From DASTFY01 sp963769115 (GTDB lineage: Bacteria; Actinomycetota; Acidimicrobiia; Acidimicrobiales; Ilumatobacteraceae), in the NCBI GenBank assembly GCA_963769115.1, contig CAVYKN010000001.1, positions 1 through 64,000 of the forward strand: a stretch of DNA of 64,000 nt, given 5' to 3'. How positions within the stretch are numbered: position 1 is the first letter of the stretch; each line of letters begins with the position of its first letter. Below, in pieces: positions 7,280-16,307 of the stretch. The notes under the pieces were generated by a model. It ran no database searches, had not been told where the DNA came from, and saw nothing but the letters and a program-made list of their open reading frames with translations. The translations under genes and the position numbers were made by a program.

Positions 7280-7373
7280 CACTCCTCCTTCTGGTCGCAG
7301 TGGGCGCGGGGTACCCGCCGGCGGGCACCGCTACACGCCCACGGCCGGCGATGCCCGAACGAGAATGGCCCGC

Positions 7374-8249
7374 ATGGAGATCGGTCTCTTCGCCATCAAC
7401 TACGGGACGTGTGCGGACCCCGAGGCGGCCGTGCGCGTCGCCCGGCACGCGGAGGCGGCCGGGTTCGATTCCGTGTGGACGGGCGAGCACCTCGTGCTCC
7501 CGACCACGCCCCCCGAGGGCTTCACCATCCCGGCGACCCTCCCGTTCCTCGACACGCTCGTCGCGCTCACCCTCGTCGCCGCCCACACGTCCACGATCAA
7601 GGTGGCCAGCGGCATCATCGAGCTGCCGCTGCACCACCCGGTGTCCCTCGCCAAGCAGCTGGCCAGCGTCGACCAGGTCGCGCGGGGCCGCCTGATCGTC
7701 GGGATCGGCGCCGGCTACCTCGAGCCCGAGTTCGCGGCGATGGGGGTGGGCCTGGACGAGCGCGCCGGCCGCATGGATGAGCACCTCGACGCCATGCGTG
7801 CGCTCTGGACGATGGACGAGCCGGAGTACCACGGCCGCTACGTCGACTTCGCCGGCGTCGACGCCCTCCCCCGGCCGACCGCTCCGGGTGGGCCGCCCGT
7901 CGTCATCGGTGGGGTGAGTGCGCCGGCACGTCGGCGGGCCGTCACGAAGGCGAACGGCTGGTACGTGTTCAACGCCAACCGGGAACGGGCTCGCGAGGCG
8001 GTCGACGCGATCCGGGCCGACCTCGACCGCTACGAGCGTCCGGCCGAGCTCGGCCGACTCGAGTTGACGATCACGCCGTCCGGGCGCTTCGACGCCGAGG
8101 CGGCCGAGTACTACGAGGGCCTGGGCATCGATCGACTCGTGCTGCTGCCACGCGCCGACGAGCCCGGCTCCAGCCGCCACGATCCGGTCCCCGCCGACGC
8201 CATCCTGCGCATGATCGACACGGTGGCCACCACGGTGCTCGGGCGGTAG
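7374..8249 (+). CDS. LLM-class F420-dependent oxidoreductase
   Basis: About 291 residues (MEIGLFAINYGTCADPEAAV). Luciferase-like TIM barrel with the usual landmarks: AAGFDSVWTGEHLVLP, then VDQVARGRLIVGIGAGYLEP and PPVVIGG. Actinobacterial members use cofactor F420. Substrate unknown. The first ATG in frame is at 7365 (MARMEIG); the one at 7374 fits family N-termini better. Confidence 0.85.
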   Translation: MEIGLFAINYGTCADPEAAVRVARHAEAAGFDSVWTGEHLVLPTTPPEGFTIPATLPFLDTLVALTLVAAHTSTIKVASGIIELPLHHPVSLAKQLASVDQVARGRLIVGIGAGYLEPEFAAMGVGLDERAGRMDEHLDAMRALWTMDEPEYHGRYVDFAGVDALPRPTAPGGPPVVIGGVSAPARRRAVTKANGWYVFNANRERAREAVDAIRADLDRYERPAELGRLELTITPSGRFDAEAAEYYEGLGIDRLVLLPRADEPGSSRHDPVPADAILRMIDTVATTVLGR

Positions 8250-8314
8250 GCGAGAGCGGCACGCCGGGACCTTGCGCCCTTGCCGCCCGTGGCCTGCGGG
8301 TGTCCCATTGGGTC

Positions 8315-8467
8315 ATGACCGATGATCTCCATGTTCACCACTGCCCCTACTGCGAGCTCGGCTTCCTGTTGGCCAACGAGGTCAAGGACCACGTGGTGCA
8401 CGACCATCCCGAGCACGCGGCTTCCTTCGCCCTGGTCGAGGTGCACGAGCTCCCGTCGGGGCGTTGA
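8315..8467 (+). CDS. 50-residue protein with a C2H2-like metal site
   Basis: MTDDLHVHHCPYCELGFLLA, then a His-rich helix HVVHDHPEH. The CPYC pair plus spaced histidines make a plausible single zinc-binding site. It overlaps or abuts the following gene region and could share its transcript. No family name is assigned. Confidence 0.55.
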   Translation: MTDDLHVHHCPYCELGFLLANEVKDHVVHDHPEHAASFALVEVHELPSGR

Positions 8468-8517
8468 CGGGACCTTCGGCACTGGTGCGGAGGACCGGCG
8501 GCGGTCAGGCTCGTCCC

Positions 8518-8997
8518 ATGGATACCTCTGAGTTCGCCGCCGGTCCGGAAGCCGAGGTGTGGGTCGAGGACCTCGAGCCGCAGGTCTGCTGGCGTCTCCT
8601 GGCGCGCCGCCCCGTCGGCCGCGTCGGGTTCATCGTGGATGGGACCCCGGTCGTCCTTCCGGTCAACTACCACGTCGACGGGACAAGCATCGTGTTCCGC
8701 ACCGGGCGCAGTTCGCTGCTCGAGACGCTCTGTCACGGCGCTCGGGTCTGCTTCGAGCTCGACGAGGTGGACGCGCTCGTCGAGACCGGCTGGAGCGTCC
8801 TGGTCAAGGGTGGCGCCGCCGAGGTGACCGATCCGGTCGAGCTGGACGACGTCACTCGGCTGCCGTTGCACCCGTGGGCGCCCGGACCGAAGGACCACTG
8901 GATCCGCATCGAGGCGAAAGAGGTGACCGGGCGATCCATCAGCCGCCGGCGGCACGACACCGACGGTCGCCTCATCCCCTACATGCCCCCCGACTGA
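8518..8997 (+). CDS. Pyridoxamine 5'-phosphate oxidase-like flavin/F420-binding protein
   Basis: 159 residues from the ATG at 8518 (MDTSEFAAGPEAEVWVEDLE). Split-barrel fold with the family start CWRLLARRPVGRVGFIVDG, then VLPVNYHVDGTSIVFRT, and a conserved acidic region. Such proteins bind FMN or F420 and include reductases and heme-related enzymes. Specific role unknown. Confidence 0.8.
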   Translation: MDTSEFAAGPEAEVWVEDLEPQVCWRLLARRPVGRVGFIVDGTPVVLPVNYHVDGTSIVFRTGRSSLLETLCHGARVCFELDEVDALVETGWSVLVKGGAAEVTDPVELDDVTRLPLHPWAPGPKDHWIRIEAKEVTGRSISRRRHDTDGRLIPYMPPD

Positions 8998-9022
8998 ATC
9001 TGGGCGGACTGAGCTGGCCACC

Positions 9023-9100
9023 ATGATCCTGGTGACGAGCATCGCCCTCATGGCGGTGGGAGCCGTCCTAGGCGCCCGCCGTCAGCGCCGCTACAGCTAG
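9023..9100 (+). CDS. Possible 25-residue membrane peptide
   Basis: MILVTSIALMAVGAVLGARR then QRRYS: one hydrophobic helix with an Arg-rich tail. Only the hydrophobic profile and a clean ATG-to-TAG frame support it. Confidence 0.25.
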   Translation: MILVTSIALMAVGAVLGARRQRRYS

Positions 9101-9181
9101 CCGAACCGGTTTGTCCCGGGCGCCGCCCGGGCCGATGACAGGACCGCGGCCCGATGCCCGCGGGACGGCACGCGCCCGACG

Positions 9182-9453
9182 ATGCAGGGCGTGTCCGCGC
9201 GCCTGCCACCGATCGACGAGTGCCGCGAGCGGACGCTGTCGCCGGGCGCCGAGTGGGCGTGGTACGTGGTCGCCGGCGTCACCTACATCGCCGCCGGCAG
9301 CGCGCACAAGGCGCTCCTCACCTGGCTGGTGGGGCCGGCCTGGGTGGTGGCCACGCTGTGGTTCGGGCCGGTGGTGTTCGACGTCGCGGCCGGAGCCATC
9401 GACGCGCCGTCCACCGGGGGCGCCCGCGGCGGCCCTGGCGGAGGCCGCCGTGA
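9182..9453 (+). CDS. Small membrane protein or domain preceding the YdjM-like gene (chromosomal copy), frame unclear
   Basis: Counterpart of the element gene at 5816-6046. It starts MQGVSARLPPIDECRERTLS and has the same two hydrophobic segments (WAWYVVAGVTYIAAGSA, LLTWLVGPAWVVATLWFG). As sequenced, the frame does not stop and runs on to 9787. Removing one G from the GGGGG run near 9413-9417 would join it in frame to the next gene as one 393-residue fusion (STGAPAAALAEAAVSWAAHQ). Either a fused gene with an inserted base, or two genes as in the element. Confidence 0.5.
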
Positions 9454-10364
9454 GCTGGGCCGCCCACCAGTTCGAGGTGTACCTGGTGCATGCCCACCTC
9501 CCGCGCCGGATGCGGGGTGGCGTGAGCTTCTGGGCGGTGGCGGCCGGCGACTTCATCCCCGACTTCCTGTCCAAGTTCTGGGTCTACGGGTTCACCATCG
9601 GCGAACGGCACTACGGCGCGTCGGTCCCGCACCAGTGGCACCGGGGCTGGCCGGGCATGGGCATCACGCACACCGTCACCTTCGGCTTGGTGGTTGCCGC
9701 GTTCGTGTGGCTGTGCCGCCACAACCGCGCCGTGACCGTGGGGGTCGCGCTCGGGTGCGTCGTGCACGTCGTGACCGATCTCGGTGACACCGCCGGCGTC
9801 ATGCTGCTGTTCCCGTTCAGCACGGCGTCGTTCACCTTGCAACTGTGGGCGTACGGCGCCACGTCGGAGGGCGGGAAGTACCTGGACGCGGCGGCGTACT
9901 ACAGCAGCTTCGGCATGGTCGCTGATGTGGTCTGGCTGGTCGCGCTGCTGTGCTCGTGGCGGGCGCTGACCCGGGACCACTGGCGCGCCGAGGTCGTCCC
10001 CGCCGAACCCGGTCTGTGGCGGCGGCTCGGAACCGTGATGCCGGAGCGGGCGCTCGTGGCGCTCTACCGCGGGCTGTTCTTCTTCGGCCTGTGCCGGATG
10101 ATCGCGTGGACGCTGTGGGCGCACGTCCTCGCCGCCCCCGGCGTGGGGGGCCCGCTCGACCTCTCCGCCGGCGGGCCGTGGTGGATCGAGTCCCGCTCGC
10201 TCCGGCCCGTGCCCACCTGGGTGGTGCTGCCGACGGCGGCCGCCGTGCTCGCGGCGGTGTACGGCGCGGCCATCGCCCTCTGGGAGCCGATGGGGCGCGC
10301 CGAGGCCCGGTGCCGTGCCCGCCGTGCCGGCCGTATCCCGGCCCGGCAGGCGGCGCCCGATTAG
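9450..10364 (+). CDS. YdjM-like membrane-bound metal-dependent hydrolase (chromosomal copy)
   Basis: About 304 residues if started at GTG 9450 (VSWAAHQFEVYLVHAHLPRR). Same helices and putative metal ligands as the element copy at 4902-5819: HRGWPGMGITHT, HVVTDLGDT, GGKYLDAAAYYSSFG. It differs mainly in loops and is much more GC-rich. The stop TAG overlaps a TAGCGT hexamer upstream of the next gene. Function unknown beyond family-level prediction. Confidence 0.72.
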   Translation: MSWAAHQFEVYLVHAHLPRRMRGGVSFWAVAAGDFIPDFLSKFWVYGFTIGERHYGASVPHQWHRGWPGMGITHTVTFGLVVAAFVWLCRHNRAVTVGVALGCVVHVVTDLGDTAGVMLLFPFSTASFTLQLWAYGATSEGGKYLDAAAYYSSFGMVADVVWLVALLCSWRALTRDHWRAEVVPAEPGLWRRLGTVMPERALVALYRGLFFFGLCRMIAWTLWAHVLAAPGVGGPLDLSAGGPWWIESRSLRPVPTWVVLPTAAAVLAAVYGAAIALWEPMGRAEARCRARRAGRIPARQAAPD

Positions 10365-10373
10365 CGTTCGATC

Positions 10374-10883
10374 GTGGCCCAGCAGTGCGAGCGTCCGGCG
10401 TGCGCCGAACCGGCGGTCGTGGCCTACGGCTTCGATCCGGCCCGGGCGGTGGCCTGGCTGGAGCCCTACGTGGCCGGCGGCGCCGGAGCCGGCGTGCACC
10501 ACGGTCGCCTGTGTCGCCGCCACGCCGACGCCATGGTGGTGCCGCAGGGGTGGTGGCTGGAGGATCGTCGCTCGGCCGAGCACCTGTTCGCCACGGCACC
10601 GGCCGCGCGCGAGCGGCCCACCCGCCGGCCTTCCCGCCCGGCCCGGGCCGGGGGCGAGGTCGTGCCGTTGCCGCTCCCGACCACCGCTGAGGCGCCGGTG
10701 GTCCTGGAGGAGGTGGCGCCCGACGAGGAACCGGTGGACGCCACTCCGCCGGCGGCGTGGACACCGGCCTTCGTGGTCGACGACGACCTCGACGGTCTGC
10801 TCAACGCCACCTCGCCCCTCCTGAGCCGGGCGTTCGGTCAGGTGAAGGGTTCAGGGACTCGCCAACGCGCGCCCGGGGCCTGA
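10374..10883 (+). CDS. DUF3499 family protein
   Basis: 169 residues from GTG. The N-terminal ~60 residues carry the actinobacterial DUF3499 pattern of Cys/His pairs (QQCERPACAEPAVVAYGFDP, then HHGRLCRRHADAMVVPQGW), a probable zinc site. The rest is Pro/Ala/Glu-rich and probably disordered. Function unknown; the family is nearly confined to actinobacteria and so supports the assignment of the host. Confidence 0.78.
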   Translation: MAQQCERPACAEPAVVAYGFDPARAVAWLEPYVAGGAGAGVHHGRLCRRHADAMVVPQGWWLEDRRSAEHLFATAPAARERPTRRPSRPARAGGEVVPLPLPTTAEAPVVLEEVAPDEEPVDATPPAAWTPAFVVDDDLDGLLNATSPLLSRAFGQVKGSGTRQRAPGA

Positions 10884-10911
10884 GCGCAGCGCCGCCCGCC
10901 ATACTGCGTTC

Positions 10912-11373
10912 GTGGACCTCACCGCCTCGATGGAGGCGCCCTGCCCGCCGGAGGAGCTCTTCGCCTGGGTCGACGACCTGGCTCGCTACCCGTCCTGGCT
11001 GGGAATCGTCGAGCGGGCCGTGGCGCTGCCGGCGGCCGGCGGGGACGCGGCCGGCAGGGAGGCGGACGCGCCGGCATGGTCGGTCGATCTGCGGGGACGG
11101 CTCGGCCCGTTCGCCCGCTCCAAGCGCCTCCGCATGGTCAGGACCGAACTGGTGGAGCCGTCGTTGGCCGTGTTCGAGCGCCGCGAGACCGATGGGCGCC
11201 ACCACTCCCACTGGATGCTCCGGGCCGAGGTGAGCCGGCGACCGGCGGGGAGCGCCCTGCTGATGCGGCTGCACTACGGCGGCGGGCTGTGGGGCCCGGT
11301 CCTCGAGCGGCTGCTGTCCGAGGAGGTCGAGCGGGGCCGGGACCGTCTCCTCGGCCTCGTCAGCGCCACCTGA
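10912..11373 (+). CDS. SRPBCC-fold (START-like) protein
   Basis: 153 residues from GTG (VDLTASMEAPCPPEELFAWV). The spacing PPEELFAWVDDLARYPSWL and the terminal helix VERGRDRLLGLV are typical of the polyketide-cyclase/START superfamily, which binds hydrophobic ligands. No catalytic residues can be assigned. Confidence 0.72.
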   Translation: MDLTASMEAPCPPEELFAWVDDLARYPSWLGIVERAVALPAAGGDAAGREADAPAWSVDLRGRLGPFARSKRLRMVRTELVEPSLAVFERRETDGRHHSHWMLRAEVSRRPAGSALLMRLHYGGGLWGPVLERLLSEEVERGRDRLLGLVSAT

Positions 11374-11406
11374 CGATCCGACGCGCCCGCCTGGAAGCGG
11401 GCGACC

Positions 11407-12204
11407 TCAGCGGGCCCAGGCGGTCAGCCGGCCGTCGGGCCGGCGTTCGATGGCGAGGGGGAGCCCGAACGCGTCGGTGAGCACCGAGCCGGTGAGCGTG
11501 TCCTCCAGCAGGCCCATCGCCACGACCTCGCCCTCCCGGAGCACGAGCAGGTGGTCGAACCCGGGCGGGATCTCCTCCACGTGGTGCGTCACCATGACAG
11601 TGGGCGGGGCGGTGGGGTCGCGGGCCAGCTCGCTGAGCGCGGTCACCGTGGCCTCCCGGCCGCCGAGATCAAGTCGGGCGGTGGGCTCGTCCAGCAGGAG
11701 GAGACCTGGCTCGCTGAGCAGGGCGCGGGCCAGCAGGACCCGCTGGCGCTCACCCGACGAGAGGGTGCCGATCGTGCGGTCGGCGTAGCTCTCCACACCC
11801 ATCCGCGCCAGCGCCTTCAGGGCCGCGGCGCGGTCGTCGTCGGTGTAGCGGTGCCACCACGGCTCGAGCGCGGCGTACCGCGCCGTCATCACCGCGTCGA
11901 GGGCGCTGAGCTGCGGTCGGAGCTGGTCCGCCAGGGCCGCCGACGCGAAGCCGATCCGCTGCCGGACGGTGCGGACGTCGCAGCGCCCGAGCGTCTCGCC
12001 GAGCACCTCGACCGTGCCGTTGCTCGGGTGCAGGTAGAGCCCTGCGATCTGGATGAGTGTGGTCTTGCCGCTGCCGTTGGCGCCCAGGACGATCCACCGC
12101 TCGCCCTCGCCGACCTGCCAGTCGAGCGGAGCGAGGATGGTCCTGCCCTCGCGGACCAGGCGGACCCCGGTCAGACGGAGAGGAGTCGGACTCTGGGGCG
12201 GCAT
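11407..12204 (-). CDS. ABC transporter ATP-binding protein
   Basis: 265 residues from ATG 12204 (MPPQSPTPLRLTGVRLVREG). All ATPase motifs are present: Walker A GANGSGKTT, signature LSSGERQR, Walker B LLLLDEPTA, H-loop VTHH. It resembles ModF/YlmA-like stand-alone ATPases. No permease or binding protein lies nearby, so the substrate cannot be inferred. A TACCGT hexamer (12215-12220, minus strand) lies 10 nt upstream. Confidence 0.85.
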   Translation of the reverse strand: MPPQSPTPLRLTGVRLVREGRTILAPLDWQVGEGERWIVLGANGSGKTTLIQIAGLYLHPSNGTVEVLGETLGRCDVRTVRQRIGFASAALADQLRPQLSALDAVMTARYAALEPWWHRYTDDDRAAALKALARMGVESYADRTIGTLSSGERQRVLLARALLSEPGLLLLDEPTARLDLGGREATVTALSELARDPTAPPTVMVTHHVEEIPPGFDHLLVLREGEVVAMGLLEDTLTGSVLTDAFGLPLAIERRPDGRLTAWAR

Positions 12205-12337
12205 GGTCCCGGAGACGGTAGCGGTCGGGGTGGGGTACTGTCGGGAAGCGCACGCGGAGTCGGGGCTGCCCTTGGGGGAGCGCGTCCCGAGCGTGACCGT
12301 AAACAAACCGCAACAATCGGTAGCCTCACGGCCCGTC

Positions 12338-13487
12338 ATGCCGTTTCGTCGCGCCCGTCTGTCCGTGCTCGCCACGGTGCTCGCCCTCGGCGCGCTCCTG
12401 GCCACGGTGGCGCCCGCGGTCCTGGGCGGGGTGAGCCGAGCGGCCGCGCAGTCGGCCGACGAGGACGAGCGTGCGGCGCAGCAAGCGGCACGCGAGATCC
12501 TGAAGGCCCGTCAGCAGGCCGACGTCGCGGCCCAGGCCTTCGCCGACGCCGAGTCCGAAGTGGCGCGGACCGAGGACGAGCTGGCCAGGGTCACCGCGCA
12601 GCAGGCCGTCGTCGAAGCCCAGGTCGCGCAGCTGCGGCAGTCGGTCCAGCAGCTCGCCGTCCTGCGCTACGTGCAGGGCGGGTTCGACGCCGGCGGGTTC
12701 ATCCTGGGCGGCGGGGTGGGCGACCAGCTCCAGGCCGATCAGTACGCGGAGACCGCCGCCCAGGCCAGCGCGCAGGACGTCGAGGCGTACGAGGCGACCG
12801 TGGAGGACCTCGAACGGACGAAGGCGCTGCTCGAGACGGCCAAGCGCCAGTCCCAAGAAGCGGCGGAGAACCTGGCCGTCACTGCGCAAGCAGCTCGACA
12901 AGAAGATCGTGGCGCTCCAGCGGACCGAGCAGAAGCGCAAGAAGGACGCCGCGGTGCGCCGCGCGCTGGAGGCCGCGCTGGCCGAGCGGCGCCGCCAGGC
13001 TCGGGCGGCTGCCGTCAAGGCGGCCGCTGAACAGGCTGCCCGGGCGGCGTCGTCCGGCGGCGGGGGCGGCAATTCGGCACCGGCTCGCATCTACATGGGC
13101 TCGGGCATGTACTGCCCTCTGGCCGGGTCGTTCAGCTTCGTGGACACGTGGGGTGCGGCCCGCAGCGGGGGCCGGCGCCACCAGGGCGTCGACCTGATCA
13201 GTCCACGCGGCACGCCGTCGGTGGCGGTCGTGTCCGGGACGATCCGCATCTCCCGCAACCGGCTGGGCGGCAACGCGCTGTGGCTGAACGGATCGGACGG
13301 CAACACCTACTACTACGCGCACTTCGATCGCTACGGGAACACCGGGACCGTCAACGCCGGCGACGTGATCGGCTACGTGGGCGACACCGGCAACGCCCGA
13401 GGGACCCCTCACCTCCACTTCGAGATCCATCCTGGGGGAGGGTCGGCGGTCAACCCCTACCCGGCGACTCGCGGCGCCTGCGGGTGA
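12338..13487 (+). CDS. Secreted M23-family peptidoglycan peptidase with a coiled coil, frameshifted as sequenced
   Basis: After removal of one base near 12879 the gene encodes 382 residues. A signal peptide covers about 1-37 (VLATVLALGALLATVAPAVL). A long coiled coil covers ~40-220, as in EnvC/NlpD-like division hydrolases or activators. A C-terminal LytM/M23 domain has HQGVDLISPRGTP (Zn ligands H and D) and HLHFEIH. The repair joins AENLAV to LRKQLDKKIVALQR. The zinc ligands look intact, so it may be an active endopeptidase. A TAGCCT hexamer lies 11 nt upstream. Confidence 0.82.
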
Positions 13488-14444
13488 GCACCTCACGGGC
13501 GGACGTGGCCGAAGGCCTCGCCACCGTGCTGGGTGGAGCGGAGATCCTCGACCTGCGGCAGCTCTCGGGTGGCGCGTCGCGCGAGACCTGGTCGTTCGCG
13601 GCCCGTGCCGCGGACGACCAGCGAGAGTCGTTGATCCTGCAACGACAGCGGCCGGGCAGCGAACGGGACATGGCGGTCGAGGTCGCGGTGCTGCGGGTCG
13701 CTCGCAGTGCGGGTGTGCCCGTGGCCGAGGTGGTGGCCAGCGGCCCTGGGGACGACGCCCTTGGCGCCGCCTACATGGTCGTGCGGCGCGTCGACGGCGA
13801 GACGATCGCCCGCAAGATCCTGCGCGACGAGGAGTTCGCCAAGGCCCGCACCGTCCTGCCCGGCCAGCTGGGACGCGCGCTGGCCGCGCTCCACCAGCTC
13901 CCGCCCGCCGCGGTGCCGGAGCTGACGTCCGTGGACCAGGTGCAGCAGTATCGGGAGGCCCTCGATCTCCTGGGTGAGCCCCACCCCGCCTTCGAGCTGG
14001 CGTTCCGCTGGCTGGCCGATCGCCGGCCGCCTCCGGCCGGCGAGGCCATCGTCCACGGCGACTTCCGCCTCGGCAACGTCATCGTCGACGGCGACGGGCT
14101 GGCTGCGGTGCTGGACTGGGAGCTGGCCCACGTCGGGGATCCGATGGAGGACCTCGGCTGGCTGTGCGTGAAGGCGTGGCGCTTCGGTGGCCGCGGGCCG
14201 GTCGCCGGCCTGGGCGAGTACCGGGATCTCTTCGACGCGTACAGCGGGGCGTCGGGCCGGCAAGTCGATCCCGAGGTCGTCCGGTGGTGGGAGGTGCTTG
14301 GGCACCCTCAAGTGGGGGATCATGTGCATCATGCAGGCCAGCGCCCACCTCACCGGCGCCTCCCGCAGCCATGAGCTGGCGGCCATCGGCCGCCGGGTGT
14401 GCGAGAACGAGCACGACCTGCTCGCGCTCATGGGTGAGCGATGA
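13484..14444 (+). CDS. Phosphotransferase family protein (APH/ChoK-like), frameshifted as sequenced
   Basis: 319 residues once a single base near 14296 is removed. Kinase-like fold with Brenner motif VHGDFRLGNVIVD and DFG-like LDWELAHVGDP. Such actinobacterial proteins, often near acyl-CoA dehydrogenases, phosphorylate unknown small molecules. The frame break joins RWWEVLG to TLKWGIMCIMQA. The GTG start overlaps the peptidase stop (GTGA) and the stop overlaps the next ATG, so three genes are coupled. Confidence 0.8.
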
Positions 14445-14788
14445 CAGCACCGCACGATGTGCCCACCGCCGTCCAGCTCGTGGAGGCTGTCCGGGAGTGG
14501 CTGGAGCGCGACGTGGCGCCAGAGGCCGACGGTCGGCTCCGGTTCCACGCCCGGGTGGCCGTCAACATGCTGGCCATCGTGGAGCGCGAGTTGGTGCTCG
14601 GCCCCGACCAGGCCGAGGCCCACGTCGAGCGCCTGGCCCGGCTCGGAGTGGCCGACGACGCCGAGCTGGCGCGACGCATCCGCTCGGGCGAGCTGGACGA
14701 CCGGTTGGACGAGGTCAAGGCGGTCGTCGCGGCGTCCGTACGGGACAAGCTGGCCGTCGCCAACCCCCGCTACCTCGACGCCCCCTGA
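14441..14788 (+). CDS. DUF6285-type protein
   Basis: 115 residues, mostly helical (VQLVEAVREWLERDVAPEAD, FHARVAVNMLAIVEREL). Genes of this type habitually follow the kinase-like phosphotransferase, as here with an ATGA overlap, so the two probably act together. Function unknown. Confidence 0.72.
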   Translation: MTAPHDVPTAVQLVEAVREWLERDVAPEADGRLRFHARVAVNMLAIVERELVLGPDQAEAHVERLARLGVADDAELARRIRSGELDDRLDEVKAVVAASVRDKLAVANPRYLDAP

Positions 14789-14812
14789 GTGGCGTGTGCC
14801 AGGCTGCGCCGC

Positions 14813-15229
14813 ATGCCTGAGACCAGCATCCCCGTCGAGCACCTGTTGACGATCACCGCCGTCACGGAGACGGCGGGCCTGATCGCCAACGGTCCGCAAG
14901 GGACGCGCCTCGTCATCGGCGTCACCGGCGGCACCTTCGAGGGGCCCCGCCTCAACGGCACCGTCAAGGGCCCGGGCGGTGACTGGGTGACGCTGCGGGC
15001 CGACGGCTCGGGCCGCCTGGACGTGCGGCTCCTCCTCGAGACGGACGACGGGGCCCTGATCCTCATGCAGTACAACGGGATCTTCACCGACGGAGCGACC
15101 CGCATCCGCTCGGCCCCGCTGTTCGAGACCGGCGACGAGCGCTATGCGTGGCTCAACAGCGTGCAGGCGATCGGCTTGGGAAGCGTCGGCGACGGCGACG
15201 TCAGCTACGACGTGTACCAGGTGCTGTGA
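14813..15229 (+). CDS. DUF3237 domain protein
   Basis: 138 residues starting MPETSIPVEHLLTITAVTE. The pattern GTFEGPRLNGTVKGPGGDW and ALILMQYNGIF is diagnostic for the DUF3237 beta-barrel family of unknown function. Its last 29 bp overlap the end of rlmN on the other strand. Confidence 0.78.
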   Translation: MPETSIPVEHLLTITAVTETAGLIANGPQGTRLVIGVTGGTFEGPRLNGTVKGPGGDWVTLRADGSGRLDVRLLLETDDGALILMQYNGIFTDGATRIRSAPLFETGDERYAWLNSVQAIGLGSVGDGDVSYDVYQVL

Positions 15230-16307
15230 GCTCGATGGGCTGACCTGCCGCGAGCTGACCGCAGGCGGCGTCGATGTCGGTGCCGCGGTTCCGGCGGACG
15301 GTTGCGTTGACCCCGCGGGCCACCAGCAGTTGCCGGAACAGCTGCACGCCGGCCGGCGCCGTGCCCTTCGTCGGCCAGCCGGGGGTCGGGTTGAGGGGGA
15401 TGAGGTTCACGTGGGGCGGTAGCGGCAGGCTGCGGCAGAGGGCGGCCAGCTCGTCCGCATCGCTGACCCGGTCGTTGACCCCGTCGATCAACGCCCACTC
15501 GAAGCTCAGGCGCCGTCCCTTGGCCTCGAGGTAGCGCGCACACGCGGCCATCAGGACGTTCAGCGGGTAGCGGCGGTTCACCGGCACCAGCTCGTCGCGA
15601 AGGGTGTCGTTCGCGGCATGCAGCGACACCGCGAGGTTGACGGGCAGTGCGGCGGCGGCCAGGCGGTCGATCCCCGGGACCAGCCCGACGGTGGAGATCG
15701 TCAGGTGGCGGGCCGACAGGCCGAGGTCGTCGTGGAGCCGCTCGACCGCGGCCCAGACACGGTCGAGGTTGGCCAACGGCTCGCCCATGCCCATGAAGAC
15801 GACGTTGGACAGCCGCCGGCCACCGGCGCGGGCCTCCCGTGCCGCCTCCACCACCTGTTCGACGATCTCTCCGACGGCCAGGTGCCGGGTGAAGCCGGCC
15901 TGGCCGGTGGCGCAGAACCCGCACGCCATGGCGCATCCGGCCTGCGTGGAGACGCAGACCGTCGCCCGCTCCGGATACAGCATCAAGACCGACTCCACGA
16001 AGACGCCGTCGGCCAGACGCCACAGCGCCTTGCGCGTCGTGCCACCGTCGCCGAGCTGCTCCGTCACGAGCGTGAGCGCCGCCGGCAGCCGGCCGCCCAG
16101 CTCGTCGCGCAACGACCTGGGCAGGGTGGTGAGGTCGTCGAGCGGTGAGAGCTGCGCGTACAGCCCGTCCCACACCTGGTCGACGCGGTAGCGGGGTTGG
16201 TCGGCGAGGAGCTCGCCGAGCTCGCTCCGCGTGACGCCGTACCGGGTGCGCGCCGCCAGCGGCCCTCTGTCCGCAGGGGCCACAGAAGAGGCTGTGGAAG
16301 GGGTCAC
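15201..16307 (-). CDS. rlmN: 23S rRNA (adenine-2503-C2) methyltransferase RlmN
   Basis: Radical-SAM enzyme that methylates A2503 of 23S rRNA and some tRNAs. 368 residues. The cluster motif is CAMACGFCATG, with GMGEPLANLDRVW and SLHAANDTLR downstream; the conserved second-half catalytic Cys lies near the C-terminus (DAACGQL). The GTG start overlaps the stop of mshD (GTGA), so the two are translationally coupled. Confidence 0.93.
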   Translation of the reverse strand: MTPSTASSVAPADRGPLAARTRYGVTRSELGELLADQPRYRVDQVWDGLYAQLSPLDDLTTLPRSLRDELGGRLPAALTLVTEQLGDGGTTRKALWRLADGVFVESVLMLYPERATVCVSTQAGCAMACGFCATGQAGFTRHLAVGEIVEQVVEAAREARAGGRRLSNVVFMGMGEPLANLDRVWAAVERLHDDLGLSARHLTISTVGLVPGIDRLAAAALPVNLAVSLHAANDTLRDELVPVNRRYPLNVLMAACARYLEAKGRRLSFEWALIDGVNDRVSDADELAALCRSLPLPPHVNLIPLNPTPGWPTKGTAPAGVQLFRQLLVARGVNATVRRNRGTDIDAACGQLAAGQPIELTAPGTRRS

